Below are positions 1 to 7,776 of a stretch of DNA of 50,913 bases, in pieces. The notes beneath the pieces were generated by a model. The model searched no databases and was not told where the DNA came from. It saw only the letters and a list, made by a program, of their open reading frames with translations. The position numbers were made by a program, and so were the translations under genes. This DNA comes from an uncultured Eubacteriales bacterium (GTDB taxonomy: Bacteria; Bacillota; Clostridia; Oscillospirales; Oscillospiraceae). Each line of letters begins with the position of its first letter. The first letter of the stretch is position 1. Where the stretch lies: assembly GCA_902492005.1 (NCBI GenBank), contig CABUJV010000011.1:1-50913 (forward strand), written 5' to 3'.

Positions 1-974
1 AACCACTTGCCGTTGTATACCAGATCGGCAAAGTCCACCGCGAGCTTCTGCTTCATGTGCTTGGTGTCCTTGTCGATGGTGATCATCTCCAGCACCTCGT
101 GGGCCCGGTAGAGAATGGTGCCGCCGGGGGTCTCGTACACGCCCCGGTCCTTCATGCCCACCAGCCGGTTTTCTACAATGTCCAGCAGGCCGATGCCGTT
201 GGCCCCGCCCAGCTCGTTGAGCTTGCGGATGATGTCGCTGGCCTTTTTCTTCTCGCCGTCGATGGCCACCGGCCAGCCCTTCTCGAAGTCCAGGGTGACG
301 TAGGCAGCGGCGTCGGGAGCCATGGCCGGGGAAACGCCCATTTCCAGAAAGCCGGGCTTGTCGTACTGGGGCTCGCTGGCGGGGTCCTCCAGGTCCAGGC
401 CCTCATGGCTCAGGTGCCACAGGTTTTTATCCTTGGAGTAATTGGTCTCACGGCTGATCTTCAAGGGTACGTTGTGGGCCTCGGCGTAGTCGATCTCCTC
501 GTCCCGGCCCTTGATGTCCCACTCCCGCCAGGGGGCGATGATCTTCATCTCAGGAGCAAAGCGCTTGATGGCCAGCTCGAACCGGACCTGGTCGTTGCCC
601 TTGCCGGTGCAGCCGTGGCAGATGGCGTCGGCCCCCTCGGCCTTGGCGATCTCCACCAGGCGCTTGGCGATGATGGGCCGGGCAAAGGCGGTGCCCAGCA
701 GGTAGTCCTCGTACTTGGCGCCCATCATCATGGAGGGGATGATGACGTCGTCCACCATCTCGTCCGTCAGATCTTCCACATACAGCTTGGAAGCGCCGGT
801 CTTGACGGCCTTTTCCTCCAGACCGTCCAGCTCGGTGCCCTGGCCCACGTCGCCGGAGACGGCGATGATCTCGGGATCGTTGTAGTTCTCCTTCAGCCAA
901 GGGATGATGATAGAGGTATCCAAACCGCCGGAATAAGCGAGTACGACTTTCTTGATCTCTTTCTGGTCCGCCAT
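1..974 (-). CDS. argG: Argininosuccinate synthase, 5' part (runs off left edge)
   Basis: Joins citrulline and aspartate using ATP to make argininosuccinate, the penultimate step of arginine synthesis in the cytoplasm. About 324 residues are visible; the family is usually about 400, so the C-terminal fifth lies beyond the left edge. The ATP-pyrophosphatase P-loop AYSGGLDTS is at residues 13-21 and the family block HGCTGKGNDQVRFE is near residues 115-130. The ATG at 974 follows a GGAGG site and is the natural start. The gene has its own promoter (1010-1038) with AT-rich palindromes further upstream. No other arg gene is visible. Identification is secure from these motifs. Confidence 0.96.
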   Translation of the reverse strand, partial: MADQKEIKKVVLAYSGGLDTSIIIPWLKENYNDPEIIAVSGDVGQGTELDGLEEKAVKTGASKLYVEDLTDEMVDDVIIPSMMMGAKYEDYLLGTAFARPIIAKRLVEIAKAEGADAICHGCTGKGNDQVRFELAIKRFAPEMKIIAPWREWDIKGRDEEIDYAEAHNVPLKISRETNYSKDKNLWHLSHEGLDLEDPASEPQYDKPGFLEMGVSPAMAPDAAAYVTLDFEKGWPVAIDGEKKKASDIIRKLNELGGANGIGLLDIVENRLVGMKDRGVYETPGGTILYRAHEVLEMITIDKDTKHMKQKLAVDFADLVYNGKW

Positions 975-1009
975 GGTGAAAAACCTCCGTGTCGTTCGAT
1001 GTTGGAGCT

Positions 1010-1038
1010 ATGATACCACGGCCCTGTATAAAATGCAA
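1010..1038 (-). promoter_or_regulatory. Probable sigma-A promoter of argG
   Basis: On the minus strand, TTGCAT (1033-1038) and TATCAT (1010-1015) are separated by exactly 17 bp, about 36 bp upstream of the argG start codon. Confidence 0.7.
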
Positions 1039-1047
1039 GAGTAATTT

Positions 1048-1130
1048 CGCATAAATATTCGTACTATGCCCCCTTTCTTCCCGTATACTTTTCATCTATT
1101 CGGCCAAATATTCATAAATATATGAATATT
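1048..1130. promoter_or_regulatory. Candidate operator region upstream of argG
   Basis: A perfect 10-bp inverted repeat with a 4-bp centre lies at 1107-1130 (arms AATATTCATA and TATGAATATT). A degenerate ARG-box-like block lies at 1048-1061, just upstream of the -35 element; read on the minus strand it has GAAT, four A/T bases and then AT, like the ArgR consensus core. Arginine repression by ArgR is an inference from position and composition; the match to the consensus is imperfect. Confidence 0.4.
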
Positions 1131-1183
1131 CATTCCTATGGCTGTCCTTGCGTTGGACCAGGGCCGATTGCGGAGGAAGAACC

Positions 1184-1211
1184 GCCCGGCTTTTGCATGC
1201 CGGGCGCTTTT
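1184..1211 (-). terminator. Hairpin after the zinc-ribbon protein gene
   Basis: A 7-bp GC stem (1184-1190 with 1199-1205) lies just past the stop codon of the minus-strand gene ending at 1219. The T tract is weak on either strand, so this is a modest terminator. Confidence 0.45.
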
Positions 1212-1218
1212 CCGTCCG

Positions 1219-1926
1219 TCACATGTGGAACCGCCGCCGGGCCTCCTCCCGGAGGGCGGGACGGTGGCGCACCACCAGCAAAGGGATGACCAATGCCGCG
1301 CACACCGCCAGCACCACCAGCGACCAGCCCGGAGTCCAGCGCCCAAACAGCCAGCGGTCGATGAAGGCCTCCACGCCCACCAGGAACAGCCCCACGAAGC
1401 CAATGATGAGGGTGATGCTGGAGAGGATGGAGCGGCGTCCCTTGTCCAGCAGCAGGCCCAGGGCGGCCATGATGGCTCCGCCCGTGAGGATGATGGGCAG
1501 CGCCAAACCCATATACCAGTCCTGGCCCCGCAGGTCGATGGAGATGAGATAAACGTAAGTCCCCACCGCCGCCACGTCCAGCAGCAGCCGCAGCCACAGG
1601 GGCATGGTCCGGTGGAGCAGCGGCGGCACCAGCCAGATCCACAGCATCACCGCCGCCCCGATGACGTAGAGGGACCAGGGCCGGTCGGAGCGCAGGAAAA
1701 ACAGGTTCAGCAGCCCGCAGCACACGGCCACCGACGCCTGCATGGCGGACAGCAGCAGGGCCACCTCCCATTTGTTCACCGGCTGGACCTCGGCCCGCCG
1801 GGTGGGAAAGGGAGGCGGAGCCTCCTCATCCGCCGGCCGGCCCGGATTCACCACCGGGGTATGGCACAGGGGGCAGGCGCGGGCGCTGGGGTCCAGCTCC
1901 ACGCCGCAGTTGACACAGTAGGACAT
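1219..1926 (-). CDS. Zinc-ribbon multi-pass membrane protein (DUF6320-like)
   Basis: The N-terminus carries a zinc ribbon (CVNC at residues 4-7 and CPLC about 12 residues later), then a proline-rich linker and about six hydrophobic segments from residue 55 to 220. The protein is 235 aa. It resembles the DUF6320 membrane family often encoded beside alcohol acetyltransferase-like enzymes; that family name is from memory and less certain than the topology. Its RBS (GGAGGAG) lies inside the last codons of the acetyltransferase gene, and the two genes are 6 bp apart, so they are co-transcribed and probably translated together. No enzymatic motif is visible. It may be a membrane partner or anchor for the neighbouring acyltransferase (inference). 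Confidence 0.75.
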   Translation of the reverse strand: MSYCVNCGVELDPSARACPLCHTPVVNPGRPADEEAPPPFPTRRAEVQPVNKWEVALLLSAMQASVAVCCGLLNLFFLRSDRPWSLYVIGAAVMLWIWLVPPLLHRTMPLWLRLLLDVAAVGTYVYLISIDLRGQDWYMGLALPIILTGGAIMAALGLLLDKGRRSILSSITLIIGFVGLFLVGVEAFIDRWLFGRWTPGWSLVVLAVCAALVIPLLVVRHRPALREEARRRFHM

Positions 1927-1932
1927 CCCGTT

Positions 1933-3222
1933 TCACTCCTCCCGGTTGGAAAGTATCCGGACATAGAGCCCCTCCCGCACCAGATGGCGGAAGAAATCCC
2001 GCTCCACGTCGGTCTCCTTCACCGTGCCGGCGAAGGTGATCTCCATGGTGTTGCCATAGCTGATGGAGGCGCAGTTGGTCCGCGGGGTATAGGACTGGCC
2101 CAGCACCACCTCCATGCGCCGGATGCTGGGCTCCATCTCAGCCGGAACCCGGAAGGCTCCGGGGTTGGTATACGTCGTGGAGTACGGTCGGCTGCCCACC
2201 AGCCTGTAGCTGAGGGCCATGGCCAGGTCCTTGATGGAGATGGGGACGATCTGGAGCAGCTTGTTCCGCCGCAGGCCCACGTTTCGGGTGAGCTGGGCCT
2301 GCATCTCCTGGCGGTTGATGTGCAGGCGCATGTAGTAGTGGACCTGGCGGACGATCTCCGGAAAGGTGTAGTCCCCCAGCTCCGGGTCGATGGAGGGCCG
2401 CACCGTCAGAATAAAGTTGCGCAGGGTCTCCGACGGGAAGTGGGGCCGCAGGTTGATGGGCACGGCCAGGGCCACCGGCAGCTCCCGCCGCCGTCCCTCC
2501 CGGCGCTGCTTGGCCAGCAGGGACTGGATGAGAACCGCCGCCAGGTATTCCGTCACCGAGGCGTCGTAGCTCCCGGCCACCGTGCGCAGCTGATCCAGCG
2601 GCACCAGGCCCATGGTGACGTTGAGCGTATAGAAGGGCTCGGGAGTGCCGTTGCCCTGGTACGCCTTCCGGTCCCCCATGCCCAGCTTCACCCGGGCGGT
2701 GGCGTAGCGGAGGTAGGCGTCCTCCCGCTCCTCCCGCCGGGGCGGCTCGTCCACGTCCAGGATGCCCTGAGCGTTGGGGACGGAGTGGCCCAGCTCCCGC
2801 AGATAGACTGCCAGCAGGGTCTTGAAAAAGGTCAGGGACCCCGCTCCGTCGGACACGGCGTGGAATACCTCCAGGGAGATCCGGTAATGGTAATAGAAAA
2901 AGCGGACCAGCCAGCCGTCGTCCTCCCGGTAGCGCACCGGTTGGCAGGGGTTCTGCATGTCCTCCTTGACAAAGGGGCCCGGGGCGTCGTTGGGCTCGAA
3001 GTAGTACCAAAAAGCGCCCCGGCGGATGCGCACGCGGAAGTTGGGGAACCGGGGCATGGTTCGGTCGATGGCCCGCTGGAGGGCGGCCGGGTCCACCAGC
3101 TCGGTCATCACGGCGGAAAAGCGGTAGATGGCCGAGTAGTCCTCCCGCTGGATGGCCGAGTACATCAGGGCGGCGTTGTCCAGCGGATACCAGTCCTTTT
3201 TCTGCTTTTTCTCCCGGGCCAA
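1933..3222 (-). CDS. Condensation-fold acyltransferase (alcohol acetyltransferase-like)
   Basis: Predicted CoA-dependent acyltransferase of the BAHD/condensation fold. The catalytic HxxxDG motif is present as HAVSDG at residues 121-126, and the length (429 aa) and general layout fit alcohol O-acetyltransferase-like proteins. Substrate unknown. Start choice: a TTG at 3222 is preceded by GGGAGG at a normal distance. The in-frame ATG at 3246 would coincide with the predicted transcription start of the promoter at 3254-3282, and the frame further upstream has no RBS. First gene of a two-gene unit with the DUF6320-like membrane protein. A divergent esterase lies across a 132-bp shared promoter region, so the locus could make and break the same ester (inference). 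Confidence 0.78.
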   Translation of the reverse strand: MAREKKQKKDWYPLDNAALMYSAIQREDYSAIYRFSAVMTELVDPAALQRAIDRTMPRFPNFRVRIRRGAFWYYFEPNDAPGPFVKEDMQNPCQPVRYREDDGWLVRFFYYHYRISLEVFHAVSDGAGSLTFFKTLLAVYLRELGHSVPNAQGILDVDEPPRREEREDAYLRYATARVKLGMGDRKAYQGNGTPEPFYTLNVTMGLVPLDQLRTVAGSYDASVTEYLAAVLIQSLLAKQRREGRRRELPVALAVPINLRPHFPSETLRNFILTVRPSIDPELGDYTFPEIVRQVHYYMRLHINRQEMQAQLTRNVGLRRNKLLQIVPISIKDLAMALSYRLVGSRPYSTTYTNPGAFRVPAEMEPSIRRMEVVLGQSYTPRTNCASISYGNTMEITFAGTVKETDVERDFFRHLVREGLYVRILSNREE

Positions 3223-3253
3223 GGCCGTCCCTCCCTTCCTTTTCATGGAACAA

Positions 3254-3282
3254 ATCATACCACGTCTGCGTCTTATGCACAA
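3254..3282 (-). promoter_or_regulatory. Promoter of the acyltransferase operon
   Basis: On the minus strand, TTGTGC (3277-3282) and TATGAT (3254-3259) have a 17-bp spacer. The predicted transcript starts around 3247, which supports the TTG start at 3222. Confidence 0.65.
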
Positions 3283-3288
3283 GAAGTC

Positions 3289-3317
3289 TTTTCATCCGTC
3301 CCGGCTTGTGTTAGAAT
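3289..3317 (+). promoter_or_regulatory. Promoter of the esterase gene
   Basis: TTTTCA (3289-3294) and TAGAAT (3312-3317) have a 17-bp spacer. It is back to back with the acyltransferase promoter. Confidence 0.5.
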
Positions 3318-3354
3318 ATGGAACAAGTACCTGCCGCCCCCGTCTGGAGGAATT

Positions 3355-4320
3355 ATGGACAAGGAAAAGACCAAGCGGAGGAAATTAACCCTCCGCAGCC
3401 CCGAGGAGCACCAGGCCGCCGAGCAGAGGCGCACCAGCGCCGTGATGGGCGCGCTCAGGGCCATCCACTCCGCCGCATCCCCCGACTCCATGGACCCGGA
3501 GGACCTGGAGCGCCAGCGCAAGGGCCAGGAGCTGCTGGGACGGCTCGTGGCGCCCATGCTGGGCATGAGCTGGGAGCCCTTCGATCTGGGTGGGATGCCC
3601 GCCGCCTGGACCCGGCCCGAGCGGGGCCACGACAAGCGCCGCATCATTTTGTACTGCCACGGCGGCGGCTATACCAGCGGCAACCTGGGCTATTCCCGCA
3701 TTCTGGCCGCCAAGCTGGCCAATGCCACCGGCTACGAAGTGCTCTCCTTCGAGTACCGCCTGGCCCCCGAGCACCATTTTCCCGCCCCCCTGGAGGACGC
3801 CATGCGGGCCTGGGATTATCTGATGCACCTGGGCTACGGGGCCCGGGAGGTAGTGGTGGCCGGGGACTCGGCCGGCGGCAACCTGGCCCTGGTGCTGGCC
3901 ATGCAGCTCCGGGACGCCGGGCGGCTGCTGCCCCAGCGTCTGGTCCTCTTCTCCCCCTGGACCGACATGACCGCCAGCGGCAGGTCCTACGAGACGCGCC
4001 GGGACGCCGACCCCATGCTCACCATGGACTATATCCGGGCCGTCCGCTCGGCCTATGCCCCCGGCCGGGAGCTCTCCTCCCCCCTGCTTTCTCCCCTGTT
4101 CGGGGACTTTGACCGCTTCCCTCCCACCCTCATCCAGGTGGGGGAGAACGAGATCCTGTTCTCTGATTCCCTGCGCCTGCGGGACCGGCTGGTCCAGTCC
4201 GGCATCCCCTGCCGGATGGAGCTGTGGCCCGACATGTGGCATGTCTTTCAAATGTTCCCCATGAAAAAGGCGGCCGAGGCCATGGAGAGCGTAGGCCGCT
4301 TTTTGTTAGAAACCGTCTGA
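3355..4320 (+). CDS. Alpha/beta hydrolase, hormone-sensitive-lipase type esterase
   Basis: Predicted cytoplasmic carboxylesterase of 321 aa. The oxyanion-hole motif HGGG is at residues 102-105, the nucleophile elbow GDSAGG has Ser172, and the catalytic His is in MWHVF near residue 296. The acid residue is probably in the ENEILFSDS stretch near 270. This is the family IV (HSL) layout. The ATG at 3355 follows TGGAGG. It is transcribed away from the acyltransferase/DUF6320 pair. Substrate unknown; short acyl esters would fit both the fold and the context. No signal peptide is seen. Confidence 0.85.
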   Translation: MDKEKTKRRKLTLRSPEEHQAAEQRRTSAVMGALRAIHSAASPDSMDPEDLERQRKGQELLGRLVAPMLGMSWEPFDLGGMPAAWTRPERGHDKRRIILYCHGGGYTSGNLGYSRILAAKLANATGYEVLSFEYRLAPEHHFPAPLEDAMRAWDYLMHLGYGAREVVVAGDSAGGNLALVLAMQLRDAGRLLPQRLVLFSPWTDMTASGRSYETRRDADPMLTMDYIRAVRSAYAPGRELSSPLLSPLFGDFDRFPPTLIQVGENEILFSDSLRLRDRLVQSGIPCRMELWPDMWHVFQMFPMKKAAEAMESVGRFLLETV

Positions 4321-4360
4321 CCGACAGGCGGAGCTTCTCCGCCGGAAAGGAGTCCCATAA

Positions 4361-5497
4361 ATGAAAAAGATACTGGCCGCCCTGCTGGCCGCCGCCCTGC
4401 TCACCTGCCTCTGCACCGCCTTCGCCGCCGACCCCTCCGCCTCCGGCTGGGCCCAGGACAGCCTGGACCAGGCCATCGCCCTGGGCTTCGTCCCCGAGGA
4501 CCTGCAAAGCGCCTATCAGCAGGACATCACCCGGGGCGAATTTGCCGCCATCGCCATGCAGTTCCTGGCCGCCCAGTACGGCTATGACGTCGAAAATTTC
4601 TATTTCGCGCTGACCTGGCGCTCCGCCCAGAACCCGGACGCTCCCCAGCTGGAATCCCCCTTTGTGGACGGCGTGAGCGAGCACGTGGACTGGGCCTACT
4701 CCCTGGGCGTGGTCAACGGCCGCATGATGACCGAGGATGAGACCGGCTTCAAGCGGGGCACCTTCGACCCAGACGCCCCCATCACCCGGCAGGAGGCGGC
4801 GGCCATGCTGTGCCGGGCCTACGCCGTCTACGGCGGTTCCCTGGAGGATGCCGCCGGTCCGAGCTTTGCCGACACCTTCACCGACGCGGGCCAGGTAGCC
4901 GGTTGGGCCCTGGACAGCGCCGAGGCCATGTGGGCGCTGGGGGTCATGGGGGGCACCGGCGACGGTCTGTTCTCCCCGCTGGGCCTCTACACCCGGGAGC
5001 AGTGCATCGTCACCTTCCTGCGCCTGTGGCAGAGCGGGCCGGTGAGCCGGGCCAGGGAGAACGTCCCCGCGCTGGAAGGCCCCACCCAGGCCGAGGCGGT
5101 GAAAGCCGTGGAGGAGGGTATCGTCAACTTTAGAGCCCCCTACAATGTCCTGCCATTCCACGTGCTTGAACGTTGGGACACCAAGCTGTGCGTGGTCCTC
5201 TACGGGGAATACGGCGGACTGCCCCACCCGGTGGGTCCAAATCTGATTCTGGTCTACCCGGATGGGACGGTTCAGCGGATAAACGACGGCATTCCGCCCG
5301 CCGGCGTCTGGGGCACCGCTCCCAACCTGGAAAATCTGACCCTCAGCCAGGACGGGACCACTCTCACCTACTCGGTCACCTACACCGACCGGCTGGAGGT
5401 GGATGGCGCTGTGTTCCATGAGCCAGGGATATACCATGTCACCCTGGACCTGGCCACCGGCGCGGCTACTCTCACCGTCACTCCTCTCAACCCGTAA
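4361..5497 (+). CDS. Exported SLH-domain protein
   Basis: A signal peptide with a hydrophobic core and an AFAA cleavage site at about residue 23 is followed by three S-layer-homology-like repeats (about residues 30-215). These show the usual pattern of W-A...A...G...(F/L)xPxxxxTR-(E/Q)-(A/E), for example FDPDAPITRQEAAAML. The C-terminal 150 residues have no recognised catalytic motif and look like a small beta-rich domain. Probably secreted and bound to a cell-wall polymer through the SLH repeats. It lies 40 bp after the esterase on the same strand with its own RBS (AAAGGAG), and ends at a strong terminator. Confidence 0.8.
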   Translation: MKKILAALLAAALLTCLCTAFAADPSASGWAQDSLDQAIALGFVPEDLQSAYQQDITRGEFAAIAMQFLAAQYGYDVENFYFALTWRSAQNPDAPQLESPFVDGVSEHVDWAYSLGVVNGRMMTEDETGFKRGTFDPDAPITRQEAAAMLCRAYAVYGGSLEDAAGPSFADTFTDAGQVAGWALDSAEAMWALGVMGGTGDGLFSPLGLYTREQCIVTFLRLWQSGPVSRARENVPALEGPTQAEAVKAVEEGIVNFRAPYNVLPFHVLERWDTKLCVVLYGEYGGLPHPVGPNLILVYPDGTVQRINDGIPPAGVWGTAPNLENLTLSQDGTTLTYSVTYTDRLEVDGAVFHEPGIYHVTLDLATGAATLTVTPLNP

Positions 5498-5510
5498 CCG
5501 GAACCATGCG

Positions 5511-5548
5511 AACGCGCCCCCGGATCTGTGATCCGGGGGCGCGTTTTG
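5511..5548 (+). terminator. Intrinsic terminator
   Basis: A perfect 16-bp stem (5511-5526 with 5530-5545) with a 3-nt loop and a T run lies 14 bp past the SLH protein stop. It may also stop minus-strand transcripts. Confidence 0.85.
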
Positions 5549-5549
5549 T

Positions 5550-5642
5550 CTACGCTACCTCCGCTGTGCTCTCCACCGGAAAGCGGGCCACCGGCAGGCA
5601 GCGGCGGTGCTCCCCGCAGCCGCAGGAGCATTGGCCGTGCAT
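5550..5642 (-). CDS. Candidate Cys-rich small protein (30 aa)
   Basis: A short ORF between brnQ and the terminator at 5511. From the ATG at 5642, preceded by GGGAGAG, it gives 30 residues with a dense cysteine cluster (CSCGCGEHRRC). An in-frame upstream ATG at 5675 would give 41 residues but has no clear RBS. It is co-directional with brnQ and could be read through from it. No family is recognised. Four cysteines and a histidine in eleven residues could bind a metal (inference). It may equally be a chance ORF in GC-rich sequence. Confidence 0.3.
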   Translation of the reverse strand: MHGQCSCGCGEHRRCLPVARFPVESTAEVA

Positions 5643-5698
5643 AGGCGCTCTCCCGTCTGTCCCGTTTGGTTCCATCATAGCGGGCCGGGCCGCCGCAG

Positions 5699-7015
5699 TC
5701 AAGGGGCGGGGCGCAGCCGCGACAGCGCCGCCCCCAAAAGCGTGCCGGCCAGGGCGGGCAGTAGCCAGCCCAGCCCCTGGGCCGCCAGGGGCAGCAGTCC
5801 CAGCGCATCCCCCAGGCCGGCGGGCAGCAGCTTCAGGTCCCGCAGCGTATACAGGATGCTGGCCGCACCGGTGAGCAGCACGGCCGCGGGGTAGACCAGC
5901 CGGAGCCCGCACAGCCAGCGCTGGAAGAAGGACAGGGCGATGAGCACGATGGCCACGGGGTAGAGGATGCTCAGCACCGGCACCGAGACGCGGAGGATCT
6001 GGTCCAGCCCGGCGTTGGCAATGAGCAGGCTCACCGCCGCGAAGAGCGCCGCCCAGGCGCGGTAGGGCAGCCGGGGCCACAGACCAGAGAAATACTCCGC
6101 GCAGGAGCTGATGAGCCCCACGCACACGTTGAAGCAGGCGATGAGGAAGATCGCCGCCAGCAGAAGGCTGCCCGGCACGCCGAACAGGGCGGAGACCAGA
6201 TTGGTCAGTACCACCGCCCCGTTGGTGGATGCCCCCGGAAAAGCCCCGCCGGACAGGGCCCCCACATGGGCCAGCATGGAGTAGACCGCCAGCAGCATAG
6301 CTCCGGCCACCCAGCCGGCCCGGATGGTGCCCCGGACCACGTCCCGCTCATCCTGGACGCCCCTGGCCCGCAGATTCAGGGCAATGACGATGCCGAACAC
6401 CAGCGCGGCGATGGTGTCCATGGTCTGATAGCCGGCTAGGAACCCGGCAATCACGGGGTGGGTCTCATAGCTGGCGGTCTGGGGCGGGCCGTACCCCTCC
6501 AGCGGGTTGAGCAGACACCCCACAAAGGTGACGACGATCAGGGCGATCAGAATGGGGCAGAGCACCTTGCCCAGCCGGTCCGTCAGCTTTTCCGGCCGGA
6601 GCGCCACCAGCAGCGCCCCGGTGAAAAACGCCAGGGAAAAGAGGAGTCGAAGCAGCTCCAGCGGGGCATCCGGCCCCGCAAAGGGGGGTACCGCCATCTC
6701 AAAGGAGGTGCTGGCCGTGCGCGGAATGGCCAGGCAGGGCCCGATGGCCAGGTAGGCCGCCACAGTGAACACCCGGGCGAACATCGGGTGGACCCGGCCG
6801 CCCAGGGCATCCAGCCCGCCCGAGCGGGCCACCGCCACCACCCCCAGCACGGGCAGGCCCACGGCGCTGATGGCCATGCCGGCCATGGCCGGCCAGGTGT
6901 GAATCCCCGCCTGGGCCCCCAGTCCGGGGGGAAAGATCAGGTTGCCTGCTCCGAAGAACATGGAGAACAGAGTGAAGCCCACCAGCAGAAGCTGTTTTCC
7001 ATCCTGTTTTTTCAT
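5699..7015 (-). CDS. brnQ: Branched-chain amino acid transport carrier BrnQ
   Basis: A 438-aa, about 12-TM cation symporter for leucine, isoleucine and valine in the cytoplasmic membrane. The N-terminus has the family block LFSMFFGAGNLIFPP at about residues 16-30, and IGPCLAIPRTASTSFE near residue 95 is also typical. The ATG at 7015 follows a GGGGGA site; the long frame upstream of it is only the antisense of the ferredoxin gene. It has its own promoter (7066-7095), and the ferredoxin terminator lies between it and the upstream ferredoxin gene. Full length, no defects. Confidence 0.93.
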   Translation of the reverse strand: MKKQDGKQLLLVGFTLFSMFFGAGNLIFPPGLGAQAGIHTWPAMAGMAISAVGLPVLGVVAVARSGGLDALGGRVHPMFARVFTVAAYLAIGPCLAIPRTASTSFEMAVPPFAGPDAPLELLRLLFSLAFFTGALLVALRPEKLTDRLGKVLCPILIALIVVTFVGCLLNPLEGYGPPQTASYETHPVIAGFLAGYQTMDTIAALVFGIVIALNLRARGVQDERDVVRGTIRAGWVAGAMLLAVYSMLAHVGALSGGAFPGASTNGAVVLTNLVSALFGVPGSLLLAAIFLIACFNVCVGLISSCAEYFSGLWPRLPYRAWAALFAAVSLLIANAGLDQILRVSVPVLSILYPVAIVLIALSFFQRWLCGLRLVYPAAVLLTGAASILYTLRDLKLLPAGLGDALGLLPLAAQGLGWLLPALAGTLLGAALSRLRPAP

Positions 7016-7065
7016 AGCGTCCCCCAAATATGCATATTCCGACGGGCACGGGCCCGTCTGCTTCC

Positions 7066-7095
7066 AGTATATCCGGTGCAGGAGGGTTTTGTAAA
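7066..7095 (-). promoter_or_regulatory. Promoter of brnQ
   Basis: On the minus strand, TTTACA (7090-7095) and TATACT (7066-7071) have an 18-bp spacer. Confidence 0.6.
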
Positions 7096-7119
7096 GTCCT
7101 TCCGTTCCCCGGAGCAAGA

Positions 7120-7154
7120 GAAAAACAGCGGCGCGCCAATGGCGCGCCGCTGTT
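7120..7154 (-). terminator. Terminator of the ferredoxin gene
   Basis: A 14-bp perfect stem (7124-7137 with 7141-7154) with a 3-nt loop; on the minus strand it runs into TTTTTCTC. Confidence 0.85.
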
Positions 7155-7179
7155 TCATGTGCGTATGTAGCTCTGCGTC

Positions 7180-7350
7180 TCAGCCCTGGGAGATAGCTCC
7201 GGTGGGGCAGGCATCGGCGCAGGAACCGCAGTCGATGCAGGTATTGGCGTCGATCACATACTGGGAATCGCCCTGAGAGATAGCGCCCATGGGGCAAGTA
7301 TCCGAGCAGGCGCCGCAGCTGACGCAAGCATCGCTGATGACATAGGCCAT
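7180..7350 (-). CDS. 2[4Fe-4S] clostridial ferredoxin
   Basis: A 56-aa low-potential electron carrier of the cytoplasm. Two CxxCxxCxxxCP motifs (Cys 9, 12, 15, 19 and Cys 38, 41, 44, 48) bind two [4Fe-4S] clusters, and the two halves are near repeats. The ATG at 7350 is preceded by GGAGGTG. Monocistronic, with promoter at 7382-7409 and terminator at 7120-7154. It could supply electrons to the dehydratase/activase system at 11-16 kb, but nothing in the sequence shows that link. Confidence 0.95.
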   Translation of the reverse strand: MAYVISDACVSCGACSDTCPMGAISQGDSQYVIDANTCIDCGSCADACPTGAISQG

Positions 7351-7381
7351 TGGAAACACCTCCAAATATCAATGTGACTTC

Positions 7382-7409
7382 ATTCTACCACAGTTTTTCG
7401 AAATTGCAA
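7382..7409 (-). promoter_or_regulatory. Promoter of the ferredoxin gene
   Basis: On the minus strand, TTGCAA (7404-7409) and TAGAAT (7382-7387) have a 16-bp spacer, about 30 bp upstream of the start codon. Surrounding DNA is AT-rich. Confidence 0.6.
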
Positions 7410-7596
7410 TCTTTATTTTCTTCAAAATTCCCGTCCTAAATCCTCTTTTGCCCGGGTATATTCTTCTTAGAGGGGCGTTAAACGGCCAGCCTGTTGTTTT
7501 ATGGCAAAATTTTCTTGATCCGGAGCTTTTTAGACCGACCCGAACCGGGCACAATACCTTCTGTTCCCTCTCCGCCCTGTTTTAAGAGGTGTTTTT

Positions 7597-7776
7597 ATGA
7601 GCGAATCCAAAAACCGCTTTTCCGCCGAGCTGGCCGGCTCCCTCACCCCCGAGCTGGAGGGGGCCTCCCACAGCGCGGCCCATGCCGCCCGGCTGCCCCG
7701 CATCCGGGCGCTTCCGGGGCCGGCTTCGGCCAACACACCGCGCGCCTCCCAGTCCGGGCGCGCCTCCAAGGAGTGA
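7597..7776 (+). CDS. Small ORF translationally coupled to clpC (59 aa)
   Basis: The ATG at 7597 follows AAGAGG. The frame runs 59 codons and its TGA (7774-7776) overlaps the GTG start of clpC (GTGA), the classic arrangement for coupled translation. The product has an acidic/polar N-terminal half and a basic, Ala/Pro/Ser-rich C-terminal half; no known domain is recognised. In many Firmicutes ctsR, mcsA and mcsB precede clpC; none is here and this ORF resembles none of them. It may be a real small protein, or mainly a leader that sets ClpC translation. Confidence 0.5.
   Translation: MSESKNRFSAELAGSLTPELEGASHSAAHAARLPRIRALPGPASANTPRASQSGRASKE

Noticed and set aside
1107..1130. Calling the palindrome a proven ArgR box
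   Set aside because: The half-site order and spacing do not fit the standard box, so it is given only as a candidate operator.
1138..3282. Very long plus-strand open frame antisense to the DUF6320-like and acyltransferase genes
   Set aside because: It is a GC-rich shadow frame: low-complexity Gly/His/Pro/Gln composition, no domain, and real genes with RBS and motifs lie on the other strand. Only its last third, from 3355, is the esterase.
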